Counted from the stretch's first letter, positions 49,335 to 58,363 are shown. The stretch is 64,000 nucleotides of DNA from Streptomyces sp. NBC_00443 (GCF_036014175.1 NZ_CP107917.1:6572001-6636000); one strand, 5' to 3'. Program-made: numbers and translations. Notes: generated by a model from the sequence alone, not told the origin.

Positions 49335-49369
49335 ACGGCCCCGCCCTTCGCGGTGAAGGGCGGGGCCGT
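49335..49369 (+). terminator. Terminator hairpin after the MaoC/ADH/SDR genes
   Basis: Perfect 14-bp stem ACGGCCCCGCCCTT/AAGGGCGGGGCCGT, 7-base loop, 25 bases after the SDR stop. It also faces the leftward small gene ending at 49382. Confidence 0.85.
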
Positions 49370-49381
49370 GCGGAACCGGCG

Positions 49382-49546
49382 TCAGGCCGCCGTCCCGGTT
49401 TCCTCAGCCGGCTTGCGGTGACGGCCGCGGGGGGCCGTCTCGCCGTCCTGGGCGGACACCGGACCCCGGTGCCTGCCGTGACCGGTGTCCTTCTGAACGT
49501 CGTGAACGTCGGCCGGCCCCGGCTGGGTCGTGCTGGCGTTGCTCAT
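49382..49546 (-). CDS. Small hydrophilic protein (54 aa)
   Basis: ATG 49546 to TGA 49382 encodes a 54-residue protein starting MSNASTTQPGPADVHDVQKD and containing HGRHRGPVSAQDG and RGRHRKPAEETG. The repeated G-RHR-(G/K)P element and typical GC-rich codon positions suggest a real gene; similar short Gly/His/Arg proteins occur in streptomycetes. No known domain. It faces the terminator of the SDR operon. Confidence 0.6.
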   Translation of the reverse strand: MSNASTTQPGPADVHDVQKDTGHGRHRGPVSAQDGETAPRGRHRKPAEETGTAA

Positions 49547-49650
49547 CGGAAAACTCACCCCGTCAACATGATCTTTTGCTCACAGCCGGGCGAGTTTAAC
49601 CAACCCCCAGGGGCCGAATCCAGGCGGCCACGCCAACCGCCACTACTTCG

Positions 49651-50817
49651 TTACAAGACCGCCCAAGGGGGCTTGCTGCAAAGGCACGGGACGGGGGTGA
49701 CGGGAGCCGGAGGGTCCGTTTCCGACGGCTCGCTCGATGCCGAATCGGGCTTCCCGGAGGCCGAGTTCGAGGCCGACGCCCCCGACGAAGGCACCTCCAC
49801 CCGAGCCACCCCGCAGCGCACCTCCTCGGTGGCATACGGCAGTTGCAGCACCCCGTCCCGCGTCCACCACCCGGCACCCGCCAACCATCCCTCGGGTGCC
49901 GGAAGATGACGTACCTGCCGTTCGGCGGGCCGCCACACCCCGACCCAACTCCCGACCGGCCCGTCGACCCGCAACGCCACCCCGCAGCTCTCCGGCGTCA
50001 GCACCTGCCCCGGCTGGATCGCAAACGGCGTCACCGCGCAGTCGGGCATCCGCAGGCACTCCGGGAAGCGCACCGGCAGCGTGCTGCCCAGCACGCCCCA
50101 GCCCAATCGTTCCTGCCCGGGCGAGGGCGCGTCCGAGCCGATCAGCAGCAGCCCGCTGTCCGGGTCGGCGAGCAGCAGCCGGTCGTCGCTGCCGTCCGCG
50201 ATCTGCAGCAGCGGCGACACCTCGCCGCCCCGCTCCAGGTCGACCACGACGGCCTTCGTACGGCCCCCGGGCTCCGGGTCGAGACGGTCGAGGGCCAGCA
50301 TCCGCCCCCCCCGGTCCAGCCACACCCCGCCCGAGCAGCGCCCCGGGACCTCCGCGAGCTGCTCCGGCCCGAACGCACCCCCCGCCACCAGCCACACCGC
50401 GCTGGAGTGCCGGCCCACCGCGAGGGCGTAGGCCCTGCCGCCGCCCGGTGCCGGGGGCAGCATCCGCAGCCGGGTCTGCTCCGGCGGGCACCGGACCGCG
50501 CCGAGCAGCAGCTCGCCGGTGCCGGGACCGGTCGGATACAGCAGCGAGAAGAGGTGCCGTCCGTCGGTCGGGCGGCAGATCAGGACCCGCCCGTCGCCCA
50601 TCGGCTGCACCTCGGTGCCGGGCTCCTCCGGCTGGTGGGCGGGCAGCGGCACGGCGTAGGGCTCGGGGCCGTCCAGGGTCCAGCGCTCCGGGAACCAGCA
50701 GTCGCCGGCCGGCGCGAGGCGGGCCGCGTAGGAACCGTCCGCCGTGATGGTGCATCCCGCCCGAGGCGCGTCGCCGTCCTCGTGCTCCGCCGCAGGTTCG
50801 ATCGCACAGGCCGTCAT
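49651..50817 (-). CDS. Hypothetical protein, beta-propeller-like
   Basis: A 388-residue soluble protein. Repeating short strand patterns (GDGRVLICRPTDGRHLFSLL, GRAYALAVGRHSSAVWLVAG, GGVWLDRGGRMLALDRLDPE, DRLLLADPDSGLLLIGSDA) suggest a beta-propeller. A Ser/Ala-rich linker and the tail CLCSKPPWAVL end it. ATG 50817 is well supported by GGAGGTGA 7 bases upstream. No enzyme motif, signal peptide or membrane helix. Similar proteins are widespread in Streptomyces, function unknown. Confidence 0.75.
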   Translation of the reverse strand: MTACAIEPAAEHEDGDAPRAGCTITADGSYAARLAPAGDCWFPERWTLDGPEPYAVPLPAHQPEEPGTEVQPMGDGRVLICRPTDGRHLFSLLYPTGPGTGELLLGAVRCPPEQTRLRMLPPAPGGGRAYALAVGRHSSAVWLVAGGAFGPEQLAEVPGRCSGGVWLDRGGRMLALDRLDPEPGGRTKAVVVDLERGGEVSPLLQIADGSDDRLLLADPDSGLLLIGSDAPSPGQERLGWGVLGSTLPVRFPECLRMPDCAVTPFAIQPGQVLTPESCGVALRVDGPVGSWVGVWRPAERQVRHLPAPEGWLAGAGWWTRDGVLQLPYATEEVRCGVARVEVPSSGASASNSASGKPDSASSEPSETDPPAPVTPVPCLCSKPPWAVL

Positions 50818-51073
50818 GGTCCGGTCACCTCCGGTAACGAAGCTAGTTTTCGCACGCACAGGCGTGGGATCGGCGAGGCCCGCTTCACACAAAGGGGTGG
50901 CCGAGGAACGATTCGCCTGAGGAAACGGGGGTGCTTGTGCTGAGCGGGGTCAGGGGGACCGGAGGGTGGCCCACCCGGACGACCTGGAGCCGGCGGGGGC
51001 ATGACCCGCGGGAGCCTTACGCCGCCTCCCGTGCCGGTACAGCCGTACGGACCAGGCAGGTAGCCTTGCCTGC

Positions 51074-51949
51074 GTGCCCCGTCTGTCTGAAGTCATCGCC
51101 GCGCTGGAGAACCTGTGGCCCGCCGAGCGGGCCGAGTCCTGGGACGCGGTCGGCACCGTCGTGGGCGACCCCGACCAGGAGGTCTCCCGGGTCCTGTTCG
51201 CCGTCGACCCGGTCCAGGAGACCGTGGACGAGGCGGTGAAGCTGGGCGCCGACCTGCTCGTCACCCACCACCCCCTCTACCTGCGCGGTACGACGACGGT
51301 CGCGGCGACCCACTTCAAGGGCCGGGTCGTCCACACCCTCATCAAGAACGACATCGCCCTGCACGTGGCGCACACCAACGCCGACACGGCGGACCCCGGC
51401 GTCAGCGACGCGCTGGCCGGCGCGCTGGACCTGCGAGTCGTACGCCCGCTGGTGCCGGACCCGAGCGACCCGGAAGGCCGCAGGGGCCTGGGCCGTGTCT
51501 GCGAACTCGACCACCCGCTCACCGTCCGTGAACTCGCCGCCCGGGCCGCCGAGCGGCTGCCCGCCACCGCGCAGGGCATCCGCGTGGCCGGCGACCCGGA
51601 GGCCACCGTTCGCACGGTCGCCGTGAGCGGCGGCTCCGGCGACAGCCTCTTCGACGACGTGCGCGCCGCCGGCGTCGACGCCTTCCTCACCGCGGACCTG
51701 CGCCACCACCCGGCGTCGGAGTTCATCGCGGACCGCGCCCACAGCTCCGCCCACACACCTCTCGCGCTGCTCGACGCGGCGCACTGGGCCACCGAGTGGC
51801 CCTGGTGCGAGCTGGCCGCCACCCAGCTCGACGAGATCTCCGACCGCAACGGATGGGACCTGCGCGTCCACGTCTCGAAGACGGTCACCGACCCCTGGAC
51901 CGCCCACGCGGCGTCCGCCATCACGGATACATCTGGAGCCCCCAACTGA
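51074..51949 (+). CDS. Nif3-like dinuclear metal center protein
   Basis: A 291-residue Nif3/YqfO-family protein, usually a hexamer with a two-metal site. Metal-binding residues are visible in LLVTHHPLYLRG, AHTNADTADPG and a late DAAHWATEW. In related bacteria it acts as a GTP cyclohydrolase-like or unknown hydrolase. It is followed by a zinc-ribbon gene whose start overlaps its stop (CTGA) and then by an RNase H/phosphatase gene, the conserved actinobacterial order. Confidence 0.88.
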   Translation: MPRLSEVIAALENLWPAERAESWDAVGTVVGDPDQEVSRVLFAVDPVQETVDEAVKLGADLLVTHHPLYLRGTTTVAATHFKGRVVHTLIKNDIALHVAHTNADTADPGVSDALAGALDLRVVRPLVPDPSDPEGRRGLGRVCELDHPLTVRELAARAAERLPATAQGIRVAGDPEATVRTVAVSGGSGDSLFDDVRAAGVDAFLTADLRHHPASEFIADRAHSSAHTPLALLDAAHWATEWPWCELAATQLDEISDRNGWDLRVHVSKTVTDPWTAHAASAITDTSGAPN

Positions 51950-52689
51950 ACGCCGAGCCCGCCGACCAGATCCGCCTCCTCGACGTCCAGGCCCTCGACG
52001 TCCGCCACCAGCAGCTCGCGCACCGGCGGAGGTCGCTGCCCGAGCACGCCGAGATCGAGTCGCTGACCAAGGACCACACGCAGCTGCGCGACCTGCTCGT
52101 CGCCGCGCAGACCGAGGAGAGCGACTGCGCCCGCGAGCAGACCAAGGCCGAGCAGGACGTGGACCAGGTGCGCCGGCGCGCCGCCCGCGACCAGCAGCGC
52201 CTGGACTCCGGTGCCGTCACCTCCCCGAAGGACCTGGAGAACCTCCAGCACGAGATCGCCTCCCTCGCCAAGCGGCAGGGTGACCTGGAGGACGTCGTCC
52301 TGGAGGTCATGGAGCGCCGCGAGTCCGCGCAGGAGCGGGTCGCCGAGCTGACCGAGCGGGTCGGCGCCGTGCAGGGGAAGGTCGACGACGCGACCGCCCG
52401 CCGGGAAGCCGCGTTCGAGGAGATCGACGGCGAGGTGGCCACGGTCACGAAGGAGCGCGAGGTCATGGCGGGCTCGGTCCCCGCGGACCTGCTCAAGCTC
52501 TACGACAAGCTGCGCCAGCAGCAGGGCGGCATCGGCGCGGCCAAGCTGTACCAGCGCAGCTGCCAGGGCTGCCGCCAGGAGCTCGCCATCACCGAGCTGA
52601 ACGAGATCCGCCAGGCGGCGCCGGACACCGTGGTGCGGTGCGAGAACTGCCGCCGGATTCTGGTGCGTACGGCCGAGTCCGGCCTCTAG
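51946..52689 (+). CDS. C4 zinc-ribbon coiled-coil protein
   Basis: A 247-residue protein: long coiled coil (residues ~15-185, HAEIESLTKDHTQLRDLLVA, EQTKAEQDVDQVRRRAARDQ) and a C-terminal zinc ribbon SCQGCRQELA ... VVRCENCRRILV. The likely start is an unusual CTG at 51946 overlapping the Nif3-like stop, with GGAG 7 bases before it; no in-frame ATG or GTG fits. Function is thought to be nucleic-acid related. Coupled with neighbours on both sides. Confidence 0.83.
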   Translation: MNAEPADQIRLLDVQALDVRHQQLAHRRRSLPEHAEIESLTKDHTQLRDLLVAAQTEESDCAREQTKAEQDVDQVRRRAARDQQRLDSGAVTSPKDLENLQHEIASLAKRQGDLEDVVLEVMERRESAQERVAELTERVGAVQGKVDDATARREAAFEEIDGEVATVTKEREVMAGSVPADLLKLYDKLRQQQGGIGAAKLYQRSCQGCRQELAITELNEIRQAAPDTVVRCENCRRILVRTAESGL

Positions 52690-52700
52690 GAGCCTGTGCC

Positions 52701-53987
52701 GTGCGGGAGTTCATCGTCGAGGCCGACGGCGGGTCACGGGGCAACCCGGGGCCCGCGGGCTACGGTGCCGTGGTCATCGACGCGGTGACGGGGCAGACGC
52801 TGGCCGAGGCGGCCGAGTACATCGGCGTCGCCACGAACAACGTCGCCGAGTACCGCGGCCTGTTGGCCGGCCTGCGCGCCGCGCATGAACTGGACCCGAC
52901 GGCCACGGTCCACGTCCGCATGGACTCCAAGCTGGTCATCGAGCAGATGTCGGGCCGCTGGAAGATCAAGCACCCCGACATGAAGCCGCTGGCGTTCGAG
53001 GCGGCAGCCGTCTTCCCGGCGTCTCAGGTGACGTACGAGTGGATCCCCCGGGAGCAGAACAAGCACGCCGACCGGCTCGCCAACGAGGCGATGGATGCCG
53101 GGCGGCGGGGCGAGCAGTGGTCGCCCGCGGCTTCCACGGCCGAACTGGCGGCGGCGGACGCGCGGGCTGCGCGGGCTGCGCGGGCCGCGGCAGAGGCCGA
53201 GCCGTCCGGCCCGCCGGGAGACGCCGCCGCGGGCGCGGCACGGGCGCGTGCGGCGCTGGCCGAGGGGCCGGCCTCCACCGCGCCCGGGAAGGCCGAGGCC
53301 GATGTCAGGGCCGCGCGCACCGTGGCCGCGCCGTCGTCCGGCTGGGCTCCTGCCGACATGGGGGCGCCCGCGACCTTCGTTCTGCTGCGGCACGGGGAGA
53401 CGCCCCTGACGCCGCAGAAGCGGTTCTCGGGGAGCGGCGGTACCGATCCGGCCCTCTCCGACGTCGGCCGGGACCAGGCCGAGCGGGTCGGGGCCGCACT
53501 CGCCCGGCGCGGGACGATCCAGGCAGTCGTGGCCTCGCCGCTGGCCCGTACCCGGGAGACCGCCGGCATCGTCGCCGCCCGCCTGGGCCTTGACGTGAGC
53601 GTCGACGACGGTCTGCGCGAGACCGACTTCGGCGCCTGGGAGGGGCTCACCTTCGGCGAGGTCCGCGAGCGTCACCCCGACGACCTCAACGCCTGGCTGG
53701 CCGACCCCGAGGCCCGGCCCACCGGCGGCGGCGAGAGCTTCGCGGCGACCGCCACCCGCATCGCCGCCACCCGCGACAAGCTGATCGCGGCGTACGCCGG
53801 CCGCACGGTCCTCCTGGTCACGCACGTCACCCCGATCAAGACGTTCGTACGCCTTGCCCTGGGCGCCCCGCCCGAGTCCCTGTTCCGGATGGAACTCTCG
53901 GCGGCCTCCCTCTCCGCGGTGGCGTACTACGCCGACGGCAACGCGAGCGTGCGGCTCTTCAACGACACGTCACACCTGCGCGCCTGA
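52701..53987 (+). CDS. Bifunctional RNase H/acid phosphatase
   Basis: A 428-residue fusion, like Rv2228c of M. tuberculosis. N-terminal RNase HI domain (residues 1-135, EADGGSRGNPGPAGYG, ATNNVAEYRGLLAGL, EWIPREQNKHADRLAN) degrades RNA in RNA-DNA hybrids. A ~85-residue Ala-rich linker leads to a histidine-phosphatase domain (~225-425, FVLLRHGETPLTPQKRFSG, ETDFGAWEGLTFGEV, VTHVTPIK), which in homologues acts as CobC-type alpha-ribazole phosphatase. GTG 52701 with AGGAG 8 bases upstream. Its end overlaps eda by 18 bases tail to tail. Confidence 0.92.
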   Translation: MREFIVEADGGSRGNPGPAGYGAVVIDAVTGQTLAEAAEYIGVATNNVAEYRGLLAGLRAAHELDPTATVHVRMDSKLVIEQMSGRWKIKHPDMKPLAFEAAAVFPASQVTYEWIPREQNKHADRLANEAMDAGRRGEQWSPAASTAELAAADARAARAARAAAEAEPSGPPGDAAAGAARARAALAEGPASTAPGKAEADVRAARTVAAPSSGWAPADMGAPATFVLLRHGETPLTPQKRFSGSGGTDPALSDVGRDQAERVGAALARRGTIQAVVASPLARTRETAGIVAARLGLDVSVDDGLRETDFGAWEGLTFGEVRERHPDDLNAWLADPEARPTGGGESFAATATRIAATRDKLIAAYAGRTVLLVTHVTPIKTFVRLALGAPPESLFRMELSAASLSAVAYYADGNASVRLFNDTSHLRA

Positions 53988-54605
53988 GCCGTTCCGCAGC
54001 CCCGCGGCCTCCCGGGCCAGCTTCTCCACCCGGATCCAGTCCCGCGCGGCGATCGCGTCCGCCGGAAGCATCCAAGTGCCGCCAACGCAGCCGACGTTGG
54101 GCAGGGACAGATACTCCGGCGCGTTGCCCGGCCCGATTCCCCCCGTGGGGCAGAACCGTGCCTGCGGCAGCGGCCCGGCGAGCGACTTCAGATACGCCGT
54201 ACCGCCCGCCGCCTCGGCCGGGAAGAACTTCATCTCCCGCACCCCGCGCTCCAGCAGCGCCACCACCTCGGACGTGGTCGACACCCCCGGCAGATACGGC
54301 ACCCCGGACGCACGCATGGCATCCAGCAGTACGTCCGTCCAGCCGGGGCTCACCAGAAAGCCCGCCCCCGCCGCGACCGCGTCCGTCACCTGCTCCGGCG
54401 TGATCACCGTGCCCGCCCCGACCACCGCGTCCGGCACCGCGTCCGCGATCGCCCTGATCGCCGCCGGCGCGGCCGGCGTCCGCAACGTCACCTCGATCGC
54501 GGGCAGCCCGCCCGCGACCAGCGCCCGGGCCAGGGGTACGGCGTCGGAGGGGTCGTCGACCACCACCACGGGGACGACGGGCGCGAGATCCAGGACTGAG
54601 GTCAT
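53970..54605 (-). CDS. eda: 2-dehydro-3-deoxy-phosphogluconate aldolase (KDPG aldolase)
   Basis: A 211-residue class I aldolase cleaving KDPG to pyruvate and glyceraldehyde-3-phosphate. Characteristic motifs: GLPAIEVTLRTPAA (Glu), VGAGTVITPEQVTDAVAAGA, FLVSPGWTDVLLD, the Schiff-base Lys in REMKFFPAEAAGG and CPTGGIGPGNAPEYL. ATG 54605. Works in the Entner-Doudoroff route or related sugar-acid breakdown. Single gene. Confidence 0.92.
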   Translation of the reverse strand: MTSVLDLAPVVPVVVVDDPSDAVPLARALVAGGLPAIEVTLRTPAAPAAIRAIADAVPDAVVGAGTVITPEQVTDAVAAGAGFLVSPGWTDVLLDAMRASGVPYLPGVSTTSEVVALLERGVREMKFFPAEAAGGTAYLKSLAGPLPQARFCPTGGIGPGNAPEYLSLPNVGCVGGTWMLPADAIAARDWIRVEKLAREAAGLRNGSGAQV

Positions 54606-54677
54606 GGCCTCATCCTGCCGACGGCGAGCATCCTGCGCAAAGCTCGTTGCAACGCCTGCAACGGGCGGCTCTCCTCG

Positions 54678-55460
54678 CTAGTGGATCTCCGCCACCAGCA
54701 CATCCAGCGTCCACACCTTCCCGCCCTTGGCCGGCGCTTCCACCTCCACCTCGTACCCGAGGTCCCGCAGCGCCTCCACCAGCCCGGCCGGACCCGCGGG
54801 CACGGCACCCGCCGTCAGCAGGCTCCGTACGATCCGCCCCTTCGTCGCCTTGTTGAAGTGGCTGACGACCTTCCGGGTCGGCGCATGCAGCACACGGACC
54901 GACGCCGTCCGCCCGGCGATCTCGCCCTTCGGCTTCCACGCCGCCGCGTACGCAGACGACCGCAGATCCAGCACCAGACCGTCCCCGGCCGCCTCGGGCA
55001 GCACGTCCGCCATCGGCGCCCGCCAGTGCGCCCCGAGCGCACCGAGGCCGGGCAGCTTCACGCCCATCGAGCAGCGGTAGGAGGGGATGCGGTCGTTGAC
55101 GCGCACGGCGCCCCACAATCCCGAGAACACGAGCAGCGACCGGGTAGCCCGCCTCTTCGCCGCCGCGTCCAGCGACGCCAGGTCGAGGGCGTCGTACAGC
55201 ACGCCGGTGTAGATCTCCCCGGCCGGCCGCGCCCCCGCCGTAGGCAGCTCGACGTTCTTCGCGACTTCCCCCCGGAGCCCCTCGCTCAGCCCGAGGACGT
55301 CCCGCGCTTTGTCCTCGTCGCCGCGGCACAGCTCGACCAGCTCACTCAGTACGGCCTCCCGGGCCTCGGTGAGCCCCGGCAAGGACAGCGACTCCAGCTT
55401 CAGCGAGGCACCCCGGCCGGACGGGGCCTTCCCCTCGGAAGGCGGCAGCAGGACAAGCAC
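54678..55460 (-). CDS. yaaA: Peroxide stress protein YaaA
   Basis: A 260-residue member of the YaaA/DUF328 family, which in E. coli lowers free iron during peroxide stress and binds DNA. Motifs: LVLLPPSEGKAPSG, YTGVLYDALDL, LLVFSGLWGAVRVNDRIPSY, LDLRSSAYAAAW, SHFNKATKG. GTG 55460 follows AAGGAG by 5 bases, so it is favoured over upstream codons. Monocistronic, divergent from the RNB ribonuclease. Confidence 0.9.
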   Translation of the reverse strand: MLVLLPPSEGKAPSGRGASLKLESLSLPGLTEAREAVLSELVELCRGDEDKARDVLGLSEGLRGEVAKNVELPTAGARPAGEIYTGVLYDALDLASLDAAAKRRATRSLLVFSGLWGAVRVNDRIPSYRCSMGVKLPGLGALGAHWRAPMADVLPEAAGDGLVLDLRSSAYAAAWKPKGEIAGRTASVRVLHAPTRKVVSHFNKATKGRIVRSLLTAGAVPAGPAGLVEALRDLGYEVEVEAPAKGGKVWTLDVLVAEIH

Positions 55461-55533
55461 ACGTACTCCTTCGATCGAACCCCACCACAGGTTACGGCGT
55501 GCCACTCGGCCACCCTCGCCCTACGCTCGACTC

Positions 55534-56997
55534 ATGCCCCGCCGCCACATCCGAGTGACCGGCGCCCCCGAAGCCCCCCTCCGGGCCGCCCTCACCGCGC
55601 TGCGTACCGAACTCGGCGTCCCAGGGAGCTTCCCGCCCGAGGTACTGGCGGAGGCCGAGCGGGCCGCGAAGGCCCCCGCCCTCCCGTCGCACGACTCGTA
55701 CGACGCCACCGACATCCCGTTCCTCACCATCGACCCGCCCACCTCCACCGACCTCGACCAGGCGATGCACCTGTCCCGGCAGGGAACCGGCACCGGCATT
55801 CGCACCGGCTACCGCGTCCGGTACGCCATCGCCGACGTCGCCGCCTTCGTCGTACCGTCGGGCGCGCTCGACCAGGAGGCGCAGCGGCGGGTGACCACCC
55901 TCTACTTCCCCGACGGGAAGGTCCCGCTCCACTCGGAGCTGCTGAGCGAGGGCGCGGCGAGCCTGCTCCCGGACCAGGACCGCCCCGCCGTCCTGTGGAC
56001 CATCGACCTCGACGGGGACGGCCGTACGCTCGCCGTCGACGTCCGCCGCGCCCTCGTCCGCAGCCGGGCCAAGCTGGACTACGCGGGCGTACAGAAGCAG
56101 ATCGACGAGAAAACCGCCGAGGAACCGCTGGCCCTGCTGAAGGAGATCGGGGAGCTGAGGGAGCGGCTGGAGGTGGAGCGGGGCGGAATCTCGCTCAGCG
56201 TGCCCGAGCAGGAGATCGTCGAGCGCGATCACGCCTATGAGCTCGTCTATCGCGCCCCGCTCCCCGCCGACGGCTGGAACTCCCAGATCTCCCTGCTGAC
56301 GGGCATGGCCGCCGCCGACCTGATGCTCGCGGCCGGCACCGGCATCCTGCGCACCCTCCCCGCCGCCCCCGACGGCGCCGTCGGCCGTCTGCGCCGTACC
56401 GCGCACGCCCTGCACGTCGACTGGCCGCACCACGTCTCGTACGCCGAACTCGTCCGCTCCCTCGACCCCCACCGCCCGAACCACGCCGCCTTCCTCCAGG
56501 AGTGCACGACGCTGCTGCGCGGTGCCGGCTACACGGTCTTCCGGGACGGAGCCCTGCCGGACATCACCACACACTCCGCCGTGGCCGCCCCCTACGCCCA
56601 CTGCACGGCCCCCTTGCGTCGCCTGGCCGATCGCCACACCTCCGAGATCTGCCTCGCAGCCGCCGCCGGCCGGCCGGTCCCCGACTGGGTTCTCGCGGTC
56701 CTTGACGCGTTGCCCGCCCGGATGGCCGAGGGCACCCGGCGCGCGGGCACGGTCGAGCGTGCGTGCCTCGACCTCGTGGAGGCGGCGCTGCTCAAGGACC
56801 GGGTGGGGGAGGTGTTCGACGGCTGGGTGGTGGAGGTGGAGGAGCGTCAACCCGCCGTAGGGACCGTGCAGTTGGAGTCACCGGCGGTAATCGGCCGGAT
56901 CGAGGGCACGGGTGCGCTGCCGCTGGGGGAGCGGCTCAGGGTCCGCCTCACACAGGCAGATCCGGAAGCGCCGAAGGTGCGGTTCGAGCCTGCTTGA
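55534..56997 (+). CDS. RNB-domain (RNase II/R-type) ribonuclease
   Basis: A 487-residue exoribonuclease consisting of an RNB catalytic domain with a short C-terminal part but no cold-shock or S1 domain at the start. The metal-binding Asp cluster is in FLTIDPPTSTDLDQAMHL, and the other motifs are RYAIADVAAFV, TLYFPDGKVPLHSELLSEGA, ISLLTGMAAADLML and YAHCTAPLRRLADRHTSE. Such short forms are typical of actinobacteria. ATG 55534. Its 3' end overlaps the convergent membrane-protein gene by 50 bases. Confidence 0.9.
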   Translation: MPRRHIRVTGAPEAPLRAALTALRTELGVPGSFPPEVLAEAERAAKAPALPSHDSYDATDIPFLTIDPPTSTDLDQAMHLSRQGTGTGIRTGYRVRYAIADVAAFVVPSGALDQEAQRRVTTLYFPDGKVPLHSELLSEGAASLLPDQDRPAVLWTIDLDGDGRTLAVDVRRALVRSRAKLDYAGVQKQIDEKTAEEPLALLKEIGELRERLEVERGGISLSVPEQEIVERDHAYELVYRAPLPADGWNSQISLLTGMAAADLMLAAGTGILRTLPAAPDGAVGRLRRTAHALHVDWPHHVSYAELVRSLDPHRPNHAAFLQECTTLLRGAGYTVFRDGALPDITTHSAVAAPYAHCTAPLRRLADRHTSEICLAAAAGRPVPDWVLAVLDALPARMAEGTRRAGTVERACLDLVEAALLKDRVGEVFDGWVVEVEERQPAVGTVQLESPAVIGRIEGTGALPLGERLRVRLTQADPEAPKVRFEPA

Positions 56998-57571
56998 CCG
57001 CCCGTACGACCGTCTGTACGAGGCTGTCGGAGTCGTCGGCGTGGAAGCGCACGAGTCGGACGTCCCGCCGCCGGCCCAGGAACGTGAAGTGGGCCACGGG
57101 CTCGGTGAGTTCGAGCGTCAAGGTCGTCTGCGCACCGATGGCGAGGTTGAGTTCACCGTCGGCCCGCTCATGGGTGGTGCGCAGCTCGCGGCGCACGTGC
57201 GCGATCTTCTCCAGCGGTATGCGCAGATCGACGTGCGCGGCACGGCGGATGCGCAGGTAGCCGGCGTCGAGGACGTGCGGTCGTACGACGGACGCGGCGT
57301 GCATCCCGATGATGATCACGAGGGTGTACATGTCGACCATGAACCACCCCCGTTGCACCGCCGGGTAGTTCCGCAACAGCACGGACATCATGATCGACTC
57401 GATGACGATCACGAACCCGAATCCCAGCATCATCGTGCCCTGCCCGCGCGAGTACCCGTAGCCGATGCCGTCCCCGTCCCCGACCCCGTGCCGGCGCCGG
57501 ATCGCCCACAGCCAGAGACTGGCGACGAGCCGCACCTCGTGCCGGAGGAGGACGAGCGCGGTCCGCATCAC
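56948..57571 (-). CDS. Membrane protein, two TM segments
   Basis: A 207-residue protein with two adjacent helices (MMLGFGFVIVIESIMMSVLL and WFMVDMYTLVIIIGMHAASV) and a cytosolic C-terminal beta-rich part (HVDLRIPLEKIAHVRREL, TLTLELTEPVAHFTFL), PH-like in feel. Start GTG 57571 (or ATG 57568) overlaps the MerR gene stop, so it is probably regulated with or by that regulator. Function unknown. Confidence 0.78.
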   Translation of the reverse strand: MMRTALVLLRHEVRLVASLWLWAIRRRHGVGDGDGIGYGYSRGQGTMMLGFGFVIVIESIMMSVLLRNYPAVQRGWFMVDMYTLVIIIGMHAASVVRPHVLDAGYLRIRRAAHVDLRIPLEKIAHVRRELRTTHERADGELNLAIGAQTTLTLELTEPVAHFTFLGRRRDVRLVRFHADDSDSLVQTVVRAVKQARTAPSALPDLPV

Positions 57572-58326
57572 GGCCCGTCCCCTTCCATGAGCAGGCGCAG
57601 GGTGCGGCGGATCGCCTCCGCCTGGGCCGGGGCGAAGTCGGCGTAGAAGGCGCGCAGGAAACTGTTGTCGGGGTCGACGTCCAACGGCTGCGGAAGCAGA
57701 TCGCGGGGCAGGCAGTCCGCGAGGGCCCGGGCCGCCTCCTCCACACGCGGGTCGGCGAGGTCGGCGTCGACGAGTTCGTCGAGCAGGGCGTAGGCGGCGA
57801 GGGCCCGCTCCTTGCCGCCCGGCCGGTCGAGCGCACTCCCCAGCGCGCCCATGAGCTGATCCCGTGCCTCGGGACCGGCCGTGGTCTCGATCAGCGCGAG
57901 CATCTCGCGGTCCTTGGCGGCCATGGGGGAGTCGGACAGGTGCGCCATGTCCCGGAACAGCGCGGCCAGCTGCGGCGACACGGGTCCCTCCTCGGGCAGC
58001 CCGCCCTCCGCCTCCAGCAACACCCGCAGCCGCACCCGCCGCTCCCGGATCGCCGCCTCCTGCCGGGCCAGGTCCTCATCGAGCTCGGTGAGCACCTCGA
58101 CGAGATCCTTCCCGGCATCCTCCGCGAGCACGTCCCGCACCTCCGCGAGCCCCAGCCCCAGCTCCGTCAGCCGCCGGATCCGCGCCAGCACGACGGCATG
58201 CCGCAGCGTGTACTCCCGATAGCCGTTCGGCCGCCGCTCCGGCTCGGGCAGCAGCCCCTGATGGTGGTAGTGCCGCACCGTGCGCGTGGTGACGCCGACG
58301 GCGGCGGCGAGTTCTCCGATCCGCAT
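57568..58326 (-). CDS. MerR-family transcriptional regulator
   Basis: A 252-residue regulator. N-terminal winged helix (RIGELAAAVGVTTRTVRHYH, HQGLLPEPERRPNGYREYT), dimerisation helix (ARIRRLTELGLGLAEVRDVL) and an effector domain of ~150 residues resembling TipA-like or antibiotic-binding regulators. ATG 58326 sits 6 bases after the -10 of a MerR-type promoter, so the mRNA appears leaderless. The downstream membrane-protein gene overlaps and may be its target. Ligand unknown. Confidence 0.88.
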   Translation of the reverse strand: MRIGELAAAVGVTTRTVRHYHHQGLLPEPERRPNGYREYTLRHAVVLARIRRLTELGLGLAEVRDVLAEDAGKDLVEVLTELDEDLARQEAAIRERRVRLRVLLEAEGGLPEEGPVSPQLAALFRDMAHLSDSPMAAKDREMLALIETTAGPEARDQLMGALGSALDRPGGKERALAAYALLDELVDADLADPRVEEAARALADCLPRDLLPQPLDVDPDNSFLRAFYADFAPAQAEAIRRTLRLLMEGDGP

Positions 58327-58332
58327 GGGATC

Positions 58333-58363
58333 AGTAGAGACGTTGACGTTGCGGCAGGGTCAA
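58333..58363 (-). promoter_or_regulatory. MerR-type promoter and operator
   Basis: On the minus strand: -35 TTGACC (58363-58358), 19-base spacer, -10 TCTACT (58338-58333), then 6 bases to the ATG. The palindrome TTGAC...GTCAA (58343-58363) lies in the long spacer, as expected for MerR regulation by DNA twisting. Confidence 0.65.
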
